Shown: positions 7,270 through 13,767, counted from the first letter of the stretch. The stretch is 16,007 nucleotides of DNA from an uncultured Alphaproteobacteria bacterium (GCA_937919435.1 CALFRR010000129.1:1-16007), one strand, 5' to 3'. Notes: generated by a model from the letters alone, not told the origin. Program-made: numbers and translations.

Positions 7270-8412
7270 TCAGAGACCCGACGGCCGCGGCTTCTCGTCC
7301 CTGCTGCCCGAATAGGCGGGCATCAGGATCCGGAAGACGGTGCGACGGGGTTGGGATTCGCATTCGACCACGCCACCGTGGTCACGGATGATCTTGGCGA
7401 CCAGTGCCAGACCGAGGCCGGAGCCGTTGGTCTTGGTCGTCACGAACGGATCGAACAGATGTTCGACGAGATCGGCCGGCACGCCCGGACCGTTGTCCTT
7501 GACGCAGAACTCCAGCGCCAGCGTCACCTTGTCCTTCGAGCCGGGCACCGAGAGGCGCACCCCCGGCCGATAGGCGGTGGTCAGCACGATCTCGGCGTCC
7601 GGCTGGTCGCCGAGCGCCTCGCAGGCGTTCTTCACCAGATTGAGGAACACCTGGACCATCTGGTCGCGGTTGGCGTGGATCGGCGGCAGCGACGGATCGT
7701 ATTCCTCGAGGATCCGGACCGCCCGTCCGAAGCCCGACTGGGCCAGACGTTTGACGTGGTCGAGGACGGTGTGGACGTTGATCGGATCGCGCTCGACCGG
7801 CCGCTCGTCGGAGAACACCTCCATCCGGTCGACCAGCTTGACGATCCGGTCGGCCTCGTCGGTGATCAGCCGGGTCAGCGCCCGGTCGTCGTCGGAGGCC
7901 GACTGTTCGAGCAGCTGGGCCGCGCCGCGGATGCCGGAGAGCGGGTTCTTGATCTCGTGGGCGAGCATCGCGGCGAGGCCGGAGACGGTCCGTGCCGCCC
8001 CGCGATGGGTCAGCTGACGGTCGATCTTGTCGGCCATCGACCGTTCCTGGAGCATCAGCACCACGCAGTCCGGCCGATCGGCGAGCGGCGCGGCGTAGAT
8101 GTCGACCACCCGGTCACCGGGCAGCCGCGGGCTCTCGATGTCGACCCGATACTCGGAGACCGGCGCCTGACGGTCGCGCACCTGGCCGATCAGTTCGAGC
8201 AGCGGCGAGCCGAACGGCACGAAATACGAGACCTTGTGGCGTCGCATGAAGCCGACCGAGGCCTGGAAGAAATGCTCGGCGGCGTCGTTGGCGGCGACGA
8301 TCGCCCCCGCCCCGTCGACGGTGATCACCGGGTGCGGCAAGGCGTTGAGGACGGAAGCGGCGGTCGCCGCAGCCGGAAGCCCCGGTGCCTCGTTCGGTGT
8401 CGTCGTGGTCAT
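7270..8412 (-). CDS. ntrB: NtrB, nitrogen regulation sensor kinase
   Basis: Soluble histidine kinase/phosphatase that phosphorylates NtrC and is governed by PII (GlnB/GlnK) proteins. It is 380 aa with no membrane segment. An N-terminal PAS domain (~18-125, HPVITVDGAGAIVAANDAAE) precedes the H-box MLAHEIKNPLSGIRGAAQLL with His152. The N-box FLNLVKNACEAL carries Asn262, G1 is DNGPGVP and G2 is TNGSGLGLALV. The ATG at 8412 overlaps the dusB stop by ATGA, a sign of translational coupling. The dusB-ntrB-ntrC order is the classical nifR3-ntrB-ntrC operon of alphaproteobacteria. Confidence 0.98.
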   Translation of the reverse strand: MTTTTPNEAPGLPAAATAASVLNALPHPVITVDGAGAIVAANDAAEHFFQASVGFMRRHKVSYFVPFGSPLLELIGQVRDRQAPVSEYRVDIESPRLPGDRVVDIYAAPLADRPDCVVLMLQERSMADKIDRQLTHRGAARTVSGLAAMLAHEIKNPLSGIRGAAQLLEQSASDDDRALTRLITDEADRIVKLVDRMEVFSDERPVERDPINVHTVLDHVKRLAQSGFGRAVRILEEYDPSLPPIHANRDQMVQVFLNLVKNACEALGDQPDAEIVLTTAYRPGVRLSVPGSKDKVTLALEFCVKDNGPGVPADLVEHLFDPFVTTKTNGSGLGLALVAKIIRDHGGVVECESQPRRTVFRILMPAYSGSRDEKPRPSGL

Positions 8413-9440
8413 GCGGCACTCCTCGTCGCCCGGGTCGAGAACAGGCCGTGGATCAGCCTGAGGACACGGGCGGGATCATCGGCGGTCAGCAGGGCGCGTC
8501 GATCGTCGGCGGTGACGGGATCGCCGCCGCGCGCTTCGGCGGCTTCCAGATACCAGGCGAGATGCTTGCGGGCCGTCTTCGTCCCGACGAAGCGGCCATG
8601 GTGAGTGATCATCGCGTCGTAGTGTTCGGCGACGATTTCCGCGAGCGCCGCCCCTTCCGGTTCGGCGGGAACCTCGCGCCCGGCGAGCCCGGCGGCGATG
8701 CGGCCCGGCAGCCAGGGCCGCCCACAGGCGGCACGCCCGACCATCACGCCGTCCGCACCCGACCGGTCGAGCGCCGCGCGCGCCGTCTCGACCGAGGCGA
8801 CGTCGCCGTTGACCACCACCGGGATCGCCACCGCGTCGCGCACCGGCGCCACCGCGTCCCAATCGGCGGTGCCGTCGTAGAACTGATCCCGGGTCCGGCC
8901 GTGGACGGTGACCATCGCCACCCCTTCCGCCTCGGCTCGCCGGGCGAGTTCGGGGGCGACCATCTGCGACCGGTCCCAGCCGAGCCGCATCTTGACGGTG
9001 ACCGGCACGTCGACCGCCGACACCACCTCGCGGATGATCGCCGTGGCGAGGTCGAGATCGCGCATCAGCGCCGAACCGGACCAGCCGTTGACCACCCGCT
9101 TGGCCGGACAACCCATGTTGAGGTCGATCACGTCGGCACCGGCGTCGACCGCCATCCGGGCGGCCCGCGCGGTCGGCTCCGGCACCCGGCCGGCGATCTG
9201 GACGACGTGGCAGGCCAGCCCTTCGCCGGCGAGCCGCACCGTCGCGTCGACGTCGCCGACCGCCAGTGCGTCGGATCCCACCATCTCGGTCACCACCACG
9301 TCGGCGCCATGACGAATCGCCAACCGCCGGAACGGCAGGTCGGTGATGCCCGACATCGGGGCGAGGAAGACCGGAAGGCTGTGCGACCAAGCCCCGAGAA
9401 CCACCGGACGGTTCTCGATCGGCTTCGCCGTACACTGCAT
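8409..9440 (-). CDS. dusB: tRNA-dihydrouridine synthase DusB (NifR3)
   Basis: Flavin-dependent enzyme that reduces specific uridines of tRNA to dihydrouridine. With this start it is 343 aa. It has the opening motif VFLAPMSGITDLPFR, the catalytic-cysteine motif LNMGCPAKRV (Cys111), VTVKMRLGW, the VTVHGRTRDQ loop and the FMN-phosphate motif NGDV...GADGVMVGRA. The frame is open to 9656 and several ATGs are possible (9500, 9491, 9470, 9440). I chose 9440 because it puts about 27 residues before APMSG, as in relatives, but none of the candidates has a strong Shine-Dalgarno. It is the first gene of the ntrBC operon and overlaps ntrB by 4 nt. Its former name nifR3 reflects this linkage. Confidence 0.95.
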   Translation of the reverse strand: MQCTAKPIENRPVVLGAWSHSLPVFLAPMSGITDLPFRRLAIRHGADVVVTEMVGSDALAVGDVDATVRLAGEGLACHVVQIAGRVPEPTARAARMAVDAGADVIDLNMGCPAKRVVNGWSGSALMRDLDLATAIIREVVSAVDVPVTVKMRLGWDRSQMVAPELARRAEAEGVAMVTVHGRTRDQFYDGTADWDAVAPVRDAVAIPVVVNGDVASVETARAALDRSGADGVMVGRAACGRPWLPGRIAAGLAGREVPAEPEGAALAEIVAEHYDAMITHHGRFVGTKTARKHLAWYLEAAEARGGDPVTADDRRALLTADDPARVLRLIHGLFSTRATRSAA

Positions 9441-9546
9441 GGCCGGCAGGTCGTCGGGATGACTGCTCATTCGCTGTGCATCGAACTCCATCGACCACAT
9501 GAATGGCAGATTTTTGGGCGAGGGCAAGTCACCATCTGAAATTCTG

Positions 9547-9562
9547 CGCAATATCGTTGCCG
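9547..9562 (-). promoter_or_regulatory. Possible sigma-54 promoter upstream of dusB-ntrBC
   Basis: On the minus strand CGGCAACGATATTGCG matches the -24/-12 layout: GG and GC separated by exactly 10 nt, and a perfect TTGC at -12. The -24 box CGGCAAC differs from TGGCACG at three places. It points toward dusB, 78-108 nt from the candidate starts. Short motifs like this occur by chance, so this is a suggestion only. Confidence 0.3.
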
Positions 9563-9566
9563 TGTG

Positions 9567-9583
9567 CCCGCCCCCGAGGCGGG
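9567..9583. repeat. Inverted repeat in the dusB upstream region
   Basis: CCCGCC and GGCGGG form a 6-bp stem with a 5-nt loop, roughly midway between the stop of the double-receiver gene and dusB. It has no T tract. It may be a weak terminator for the upstream gene or part of the dusB leader. The rest of the 276-bp gap (9441-9716) holds no gene that I can support. Confidence 0.35.
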
Positions 9584-9716
9584 ATCGGTCTCCGAGGCGG
9601 CGGTATAGAGGCTCGCGAGCGGGAATTCCAGACGAAGAAGCGAGTCCCGGCCACATCGTAGGCCGGTCGATCGGTCGCCGGATCGTCGTCCGTCCCGATC
9701 GGGGCGCGACCTTCGG

Positions 9717-10577
9717 TCACAAGGGCGTGGCCATGTCGACGAGGGTCGATCGCGGCACGAAGGCCACCCCCTCGAACGACACGTCGAGGAAGGATTCCGG
9801 CTCGGTCGCCATCACGAAACGGCTGTCGGTCAGGCCGTAGAGCGCGTGGAGAATGCCGTCGACCGCCTCCGGATAGAACGGCTTGTGCAGAAAGTGGTCG
9901 ACGCCGATGTGGGCGGCGGCACGGCGCAACCCTTCGTCCCGATCGCTCGACATCAGCACGACGTGCACGTCGTTGCGCGCGTAGAGCACTTCACCCGCCG
10001 CATCGAGACCGTCGATCCCCGGCATGTGGACGTCGATGAAGGCGATGTCGTAGCCGACGCCACGGAACAGCCGGATCGCCTCCTCACCGTCGGCGGCCTC
10101 CGCCACCGTGAGATTGAACCGGCTCCTCTGGACGATCCGCTTCACCAGCGTGCGCACCGTGGTGCTGTCGTCGACGATCAACACCCGCCGCGTCCGCGAC
10201 ATCTGCACGACCCGCAGCAGCACCATGCCGAGCTTGGTCTGTTCGAACGGCTTGGGCAGGATGTCGTAGGCGCCACGCGCCTCGAGCGCCGCCAGGGTCT
10301 CCGGCGAGACGTCCCCGGAGATCGATACGATGATCGGCGGCTTGCGCCCCATCAGGATCCTGTCGAGCTTGTCGAGGAACACCATCCCCCCGACGTGCGG
10401 CATGTTCAGGTCGAGGAACAGCACCTCGGGAACGAACTTGCTCAGGAAGCGGGCCGCCTCCAGGGCGCCTTCCGCCTCGAACACGTGACAGTCGCGCATG
10501 ATCGACGCGATCGCCGCCCGCAGATGATTACGCACGGTCAACGAATCATCGACGACGAGAGCACTGAGAACCGGCAC
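9717..10577 (-). CDS. Orphan response regulator with two receiver domains
   Basis: A 286-aa protein made of two CheY-like receiver domains in tandem and no DNA-binding or enzymatic output. Receiver 1 (~5-125) has Asp10/Asp11, phospho-acceptor Asp56 (LFLDLNMP) and Lys109 (PKPF). Receiver 2 (~131-248) has Asp136/Asp137, Asp182 (AFIDVHMP) and Lys232 (HKPF). Both keep all catalytic residues, so both could be phosphorylated. A ~37-residue tail of unknown role ends the protein. Each domain most resembles CheY-type single-domain regulators, so it may act by protein contacts, in chemotaxis or a phosphorelay. The start is GTG at 10577 with GGAGG 12 nt upstream, slightly far. No kinase gene is adjacent. 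The gene is divergent from ispDF. Confidence 0.88.
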   Translation of the reverse strand: MPVLSALVVDDSLTVRNHLRAAIASIMRDCHVFEAEGALEAARFLSKFVPEVLFLDLNMPHVGGMVFLDKLDRILMGRKPPIIVSISGDVSPETLAALEARGAYDILPKPFEQTKLGMVLLRVVQMSRTRRVLIVDDSTTVRTLVKRIVQRSRFNLTVAEAADGEEAIRLFRGVGYDIAFIDVHMPGIDGLDAAGEVLYARNDVHVVLMSSDRDEGLRRAAAHIGVDHFLHKPFYPEAVDGILHALYGLTDSRFVMATEPESFLDVSFEGVAFVPRSTLVDMATPL

Positions 10578-10848
10578 GGCGCAGTCGAGCCTCCACCAGG
10601 GACAGGATGTATTTTGCGAAGAACACCTAAGAATTTCTTTTCACCTACGTTCGAACATGCGCTTTGAGCGCCGAAAACGGCGAATTTCAATATCTGAAGT
10701 CCGATGGATCGGTGCTTTCGGAGATCATACTGTAATTTTACTTGTCGCCCCGCGCGCCGGACATCGCCGCTCCGGCCCTCTTCGGCGTGGGCTCGGAGGC
10801 GCGGCTCGGCTATAGAGGAGCCCGCGAACGACGAGAGGGAGAACCGGG
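10578..10848. promoter_or_regulatory. AT-rich divergent promoter region
   Basis: A 271-bp gap between the divergent double-receiver gene and ispDF. The stretch from about 10608 to 10745 is clearly more AT-rich than the rest of the window, as expected for promoters. It contains an 8-bp palindrome GTTCGAAC (10649-10656) and a CGCCG-AAAA-CGGCG hairpin (10669-10682). A CTATAG at about 10810-10815 may be the -10 element for ispDF, but its -35 partner is poor. Confidence 0.45.
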
Positions 10849-12060
10849 GTGAATCGAGCGAGAGTGGCCGCGGTGATCGTGGCGGCGGGCAGCGGCACCC
10901 GGGCCGGCGCGACCGGCGAACCGCCCAAGCAGTATCGCCGGCTCGCCGGCCGGAGCCTGCTCGCCCACACCCTCGAGGTCTTCCTCGCCCATCCGGGGAT
11001 CGCCACGGTGCTGACCGTGATCAACCCCGACCACGACGCCCGGTGGCGGGCGGCCCGCGCCGAGCTCGCCGATCCCTCTCGGCTCGCCGAGCCGGTCGCC
11101 GGCGGCGCCACCCGTCAGGCTTCGGTCGCCGCCGGGCTCGAGGCACTGGCCGCGATGGCCGAGCCGCCCGATCTGGTCCTCGTCCACGACGCCGCCCGCC
11201 CCTTCGTCACGCCGGCGATCCTCGACCGCGCCATCGCCACCCTCGCCGAGGCCGACGGCGCGCTGGTCGCGATCCCGGTGGTCGACACCCTGAAGGAAGC
11301 CGACCCGACCGGCCGGATCACCGCCACCCGTCCGCGCGACGGGCTCCACGCCGCCCAGACGCCGCAGGGCTTCCGGTTTCCCGCGCTGCTCGACGCCCAT
11401 CGCCGGGCGATCGCGGCCGGCGAAGTCGGCTTCACCGACGACGCCGCGGTCGCCGAATGGGCCGGTCTCGAGGTCCGGGTGGTCGAGGGCGAGCCCGGCA
11501 ACGTCAAGGTGACCACGGCAGGCGACGTCGCCGCGGCCGAACGCCGGTTGCTCGTCGACCGCTTCGCCGCCACCGCCGACGTCCGGGTCGGCACCGGCTA
11601 CGACGTCCACGCCTTCGCTCCCGGCACCTCGGTCTGGCTGTGCGGCGTCGAGATCCCCCATACGATGCGGCTCGACGGCCATTCGGACGCCGACGTGGCG
11701 CTTCACGCGGTCACCGACGCGTTGCTCGGCACCCTCGGCGACGGCGACATCGGCGCCCATTTCCCGCCCTCCGACGAGCGTTGGCGCGGCGCCGCCTCGG
11801 CCCTGTTCCTCGAGGACGCGCTTCTCCGTCTCGCACGCCGCGGCGGCCTGCTCGCCCATGTCGACGTGTCGATCGTCGCCGAGGCGCCGAAGATCGGCCC
11901 CAACCGCGAGGCGATGCGGACCCGTCTGGCCGAGATCTGCGGCGTCCCGCTCGACCGGGTGGCGGTCAAGGCGACCACCAACGAGAAGCTCGGTTTCGTC
12001 GGCCGGCGCGAAGGGATCGCGGCGCTGGCCACCGTCACCGTCCGCCTGCCGCTCGCCTGA
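10849..12060 (+). CDS. ispDF: Bifunctional IspD/IspF (MEP pathway)
   Basis: Fusion enzyme of the non-mevalonate isoprenoid pathway: the IspD part makes CDP-methylerythritol, the IspF part makes 2-C-methylerythritol 2,4-cyclodiphosphate. It is 403 aa. The IspD domain (~5-230) has the nucleotide motif AAGSGTRAG at 12-20 with Arg18, PPKQY with Lys27, and HDAARPF. The IspF domain (~245-403) has metal ligands Asp252 and His254 (GYDVHAF) and His286 (DVALHAVTDALLG), spaced as Asp8, His10 and His42 of E. coli IspF, and later GDIGAHFPPSD. The start is GTG with GGGAG 7 nt upstream. Such fusions are common in alphaproteobacteria. cinA follows after 11 nt. Confidence 0.97.
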   Translation: MNRARVAAVIVAAGSGTRAGATGEPPKQYRRLAGRSLLAHTLEVFLAHPGIATVLTVINPDHDARWRAARAELADPSRLAEPVAGGATRQASVAAGLEALAAMAEPPDLVLVHDAARPFVTPAILDRAIATLAEADGALVAIPVVDTLKEADPTGRITATRPRDGLHAAQTPQGFRFPALLDAHRRAIAAGEVGFTDDAAVAEWAGLEVRVVEGEPGNVKVTTAGDVAAAERRLLVDRFAATADVRVGTGYDVHAFAPGTSVWLCGVEIPHTMRLDGHSDADVALHAVTDALLGTLGDGDIGAHFPPSDERWRGAASALFLEDALLRLARRGGLLAHVDVSIVAEAPKIGPNREAMRTRLAEICGVPLDRVAVKATTNEKLGFVGRREGIAALATVTVRLPLA

Positions 12061-12071
12061 AGGAGGAAGAG

Positions 12072-12569
12072 ATGCTCGATCTGACGCCGCTCGAGCCGAG
12101 AGCCGCCGACATCCTCGCCCGCGCCCGGGCCCGGCGGTTGAAGATCGTGACCGCCGAGAGCTGCACCGGCGGTCTGGTCGCCGGGCTGCTGACCGCGATC
12201 GCCGGCTCGTCCGACGTCTTCGAACGCGGCTACGTGACCTACTCCTACGAGGCCAAGACCGAGCTGCTCGGCGTCGACGCGGCCCTCCTGAAGCGCCGCG
12301 GTGCGGTCGATCGCGAGGTCGCGGAGACCATGGCGGCCGGGGCGCTCGCCCGTTCCCACGCCGACGTCGCGGTATCGGTCACCGGCATCGCCGGACCCGG
12401 CGGCGGCACGGCGAAGAAACCGGTCGGCCTCGTGCATTTCGCCGTCGCCCGCGGCGCCCGGATCGAGGCGGTCGAACGCCGCTTCGGCGATCTCGGCCGC
12501 GACGGGGTGCGCCGCGCCGCGGTGATCGAGGCGCTCGACCTGCTCGATCGGGCGATCGCCTGGGAGTGA
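12072..12569 (+). CDS. CinA C-terminal-type nicotinamide-nucleotide amidase
   Basis: Stand-alone CinA C-terminal domain of 165 aa, the PncC type, which deamidates nicotinamide mononucleotide in pyridine nucleotide recycling. The active-site motif TAESCTGGLVAGLLT contains Ser30. The family stretch FERGYVTYSYEAKTELLGV carries Lys62, and SVTGIAGPGGGT is the conserved glycine-rich segment. It lacks the N-terminal ADP-ribose pyrophosphatase domain of full-length CinA. The ATG has a near-perfect AGGAGG 5 nt upstream and lies 11 nt after the ispDF stop, so the two form an operon. ispDF followed by a CinA-like gene recurs in alphaproteobacteria. Confidence 0.94.
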   Translation: MLDLTPLEPRAADILARARARRLKIVTAESCTGGLVAGLLTAIAGSSDVFERGYVTYSYEAKTELLGVDAALLKRRGAVDREVAETMAAGALARSHADVAVSVTGIAGPGGGTAKKPVGLVHFAVARGARIEAVERRFGDLGRDGVRRAAVIEALDLLDRAIAWE

Positions 12570-12576
12570 GGTCCGG

Positions 12577-12608
12577 TCCGGCGCGCAGCGCCGGACGAAA
12601 TCGTCCGG
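12577..12608. repeat. Overlapping palindromes after cinA (REP-like)
   Basis: Two overlapping hairpins share an arm. TCCGGCGC-gca-GCGCCGGA (12577-12595) has an 8-bp stem, and CCGGACGA-aa-TCGTCCGG (12591-12608) also has an 8-bp stem. They cannot form together. They begin 8 nt after the cinA stop and could end the ispDF-cinA transcript, though no T tract follows. Confidence 0.7.
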
Positions 12609-12677
12609 TGGACGATGTCGAGGACCGAACGCCCCGAGCCCCGCGAGGGGCCGGGGAGGCGCGCAGCGCCGGACGAA
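12580..12677 (+). repeat. 20-nt direct repeat flanking a hairpin
   Basis: The 20-nt sequence GGCGCGCAGCGCCGGACGAA occurs exactly at 12580-12599 and again at 12658-12677. Each copy contains the GGCGC-gca-GCGCC palindrome. A third, shorter echo, GACGAAATCGT, occurs at 12594-12604 and 12742-12752. The arrangement resembles dispersed REP/BIME elements. Confidence 0.75.
12632..12656. repeat. Strong hairpin with GCGA tetraloop
   Basis: CCCCG and GCCCC on the left pair with GGGGC and CGGGG on the right, giving ten G-C pairs interrupted by one bulged A (12637) and closed by a GCGA (GNRA-type) tetraloop. It lies between the two copies of the 20-nt repeat. It may act in mRNA stabilisation or transcription termination. 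Confidence 0.65.
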
Positions 12678-12716
12678 GCCGCCGCCCCTCAGCCCCGTCG
12701 GCCGCCCCACGCGAAA

Positions 12717-12732
12717 CGTCGTCGGGGCGACA
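12717..12732 (+). promoter_or_regulatory. Putative CooA-binding site upstream of cowN
   Basis: CGTCG-TCGGGG-CGACA is a two-fold symmetric 5-6-5 site. It matches the CooA operator form as I recall it (TGTCA/G-N6-C/TGACA): the right half is complete and the left half differs at one base from perfect symmetry. A weak -10-like TTTAGG or TAGGCT lies at 12752-12759. This puts the site centre about 40 nt before the implied start, as in CooA class II promoters. The site is 71 nt before the cowN ATG. Confidence 0.5.
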
Positions 12733-12802
12733 TCGCACCACGACGAAATCGTTTAGGCTCTCGCCGATCGCCCGGGTCCGGGCACCGAGGAGACGACCGG
12801 GC

Positions 12803-13084
12803 ATGACCAGGGCGGATCGTTACGTCAGCTTTCGCGACATCGACTTCGAAGCCAACATGGCGGCGGTCCTCGTGCATCTCGCCCGCCGGCTCGAAGGTCC
12901 GGAGCGCGACAACCCGTTCTGGAAGCGGTTCTCCGAGCGATTGGCCGCGGCAGAGGCGGGAGAGGCGTCGATCGCCGATCGCCTGCTCCTCCTCCATTCC
13001 CACGTCTACTACCTGAACGACCTGTTCGAGGACGACGAGGACGCATCGGCCGCCCTCGCCAAGCTCGAGCGCGAGTGCTTCTGA
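12803..13084 (+). CDS. cowN: CowN, nitrogenase-protecting protein against CO
   Basis: Small cytoplasmic protein of 93 aa that lets Mo-nitrogenase keep working in the presence of carbon monoxide. It matches the CowN family along its whole length from memory: the N-terminal DRYVSFRDIDFEAN block, NPFWKRFSERLA in the middle, LHSHVYYLNDLFEDDED, and the ending LERECF (family usually E-ECC or E-ECF). It is acidic and predicted helical, with no signal peptide. ATG at 12803 has GAGGAG about 10 nt upstream. A CooA-like site lies 71 nt upstream. No clear NifA site (TGT-N10-ACA) is present; the nearest is TGT-N10-ACG at 12616. The convergent neighbour is a CooA homologue. Its presence implies that nitrogenase genes exist elsewhere in this genome. 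Confidence 0.9.
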   Translation: MTRADRYVSFRDIDFEANMAAVLVHLARRLEGPERDNPFWKRFSERLAAAEAGEASIADRLLLLHSHVYYLNDLFEDDEDASAALAKLERECF

Positions 13085-13100
13085 CGCCGCGCCGCGTCTC

Positions 13101-13745
13101 CTACACCGCCGAAGGCCGGCCCCGCCCGTCGCCGACCACCGTGGCGAGACGTGCCGGATCGGGGATCCGATAGACGCCGCGCCGCCGCCGTTCGATCACC
13201 CCCTCGCGGATCAGCGCGTTGAGTGCGGCGGAGGTCGCCTGCCGCGATGCACCGACGAAGCCGGCGATCTCTTCGACGCTCGATTCGAGTTCGCCCGAAG
13301 GCCCCGCCCGGTCGCCGACGAAACGGGCGATGCGTCCGCGGACGTCGCGGAACATCAGATCGCGGATGGTGGCGAGGAACGAGGCCGCGGTCCGCCCGAG
13401 AATCGACACCAGCGCGAGCGCCAGGTCCGGATGATCCCGGAGCTTCTCGCCGAAGGTCGCGATGTCGGCGATCCGCAACTCGCACTTCTCCAGCGCCTCG
13501 ATCCGGCAGCCGGCGTGCAGGGAGAACATGTCGCCGGACCGGAAGTCGACCAGCGCGATCTCCCGTTCGTCTCCCTCGAGCGTCATCCTGAGCCGGCCGG
13601 AGAGCAGCACGAAGACGCCGTCTTCGCCCTCCTCCCCCGCCGCCAGGACCTCGCCCCGCCCGCACGAGATCGGTCGGAACCCGTCGAGGAAGCGCGCCGC
13701 CGCCGGACCGGCGAGGAGATCGGAGACGCTGAACTTCGGCGGCAC
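13101..13745 (-). CDS. cooA: CooA, haem-based CO-sensing transcription activator
   Basis: Crp/Fnr-family regulator of 214 aa. From memory of Rhodospirillum rubrum CooA it aligns without a gap over residues 1-120: MPPKF against MPPRF, GVFVLLSGRLR against GVFVVVDGRLR, SGDMFSLHAGC against SGDMFCMHSGC. The ferrous haem ligand His77 and N-terminal Pro2 are kept; Cys75, the ferric ligand, is Ser. The C-helix has LGRTA with Gly117. The helix-turn-helix SVEEIAGFVGASRQATSAAL (156-175) closely matches the CooA recognition helix. An ATG at 13751 directly abuts GGGAGG and cannot use it. The GTG at 13745 has GGAGG 6 nt upstream and restores the CooA N-terminus, so I chose it. kdsA ends 22 nt upstream; cowN is convergent, 16 bp away. 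Confidence 0.88.
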   Translation of the reverse strand: MPPKFSVSDLLAGPAAARFLDGFRPISCGRGEVLAAGEEGEDGVFVLLSGRLRMTLEGDEREIALVDFRSGDMFSLHAGCRIEALEKCELRIADIATFGEKLRDHPDLALALVSILGRTAASFLATIRDLMFRDVRGRIARFVGDRAGPSGELESSVEEIAGFVGASRQATSAALNALIREGVIERRRRGVYRIPDPARLATVVGDGRGRPSAV

Positions 13746-13767
13746 CGGCATCCTCCCGAGAGCGGAA

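Noticed and set aside
9603..9615. TATAGAGG on the plus strand, similar to the TATAGAGG before ispDF
   Set aside because: No plus-strand gene follows it, so a shared promoter element is not supported.
9499..9840. Plus-strand 113-codon frame in the dusB upstream gap
   Set aside because: It overlaps the end of the double-receiver gene on the opposite strand, has no recognisable domain and an Arg/Ser-rich composition of a chance frame.
12616..12631. NifA-type upstream activator site TGT-N10-ACA before cowN
   Set aside because: The only candidate ends in ACG rather than ACA, and no -24/-12 promoter follows it.
12577..12677. CRISPR-like repeats between cinA and cowN
   Set aside because: Only two copies of a 20-nt palindromic unit, no regular spacers and no cas genes; fits REP-like elements better.
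13101..13751. The Crp/Fnr-family gene as an FNR, NnrR or generic CRP regulator
   Set aside because: It lacks the N-terminal Cys cluster of FNR and the cAMP-binding pattern of CRP, while residues 1-120 align without gaps to CooA including His77 and Pro2.
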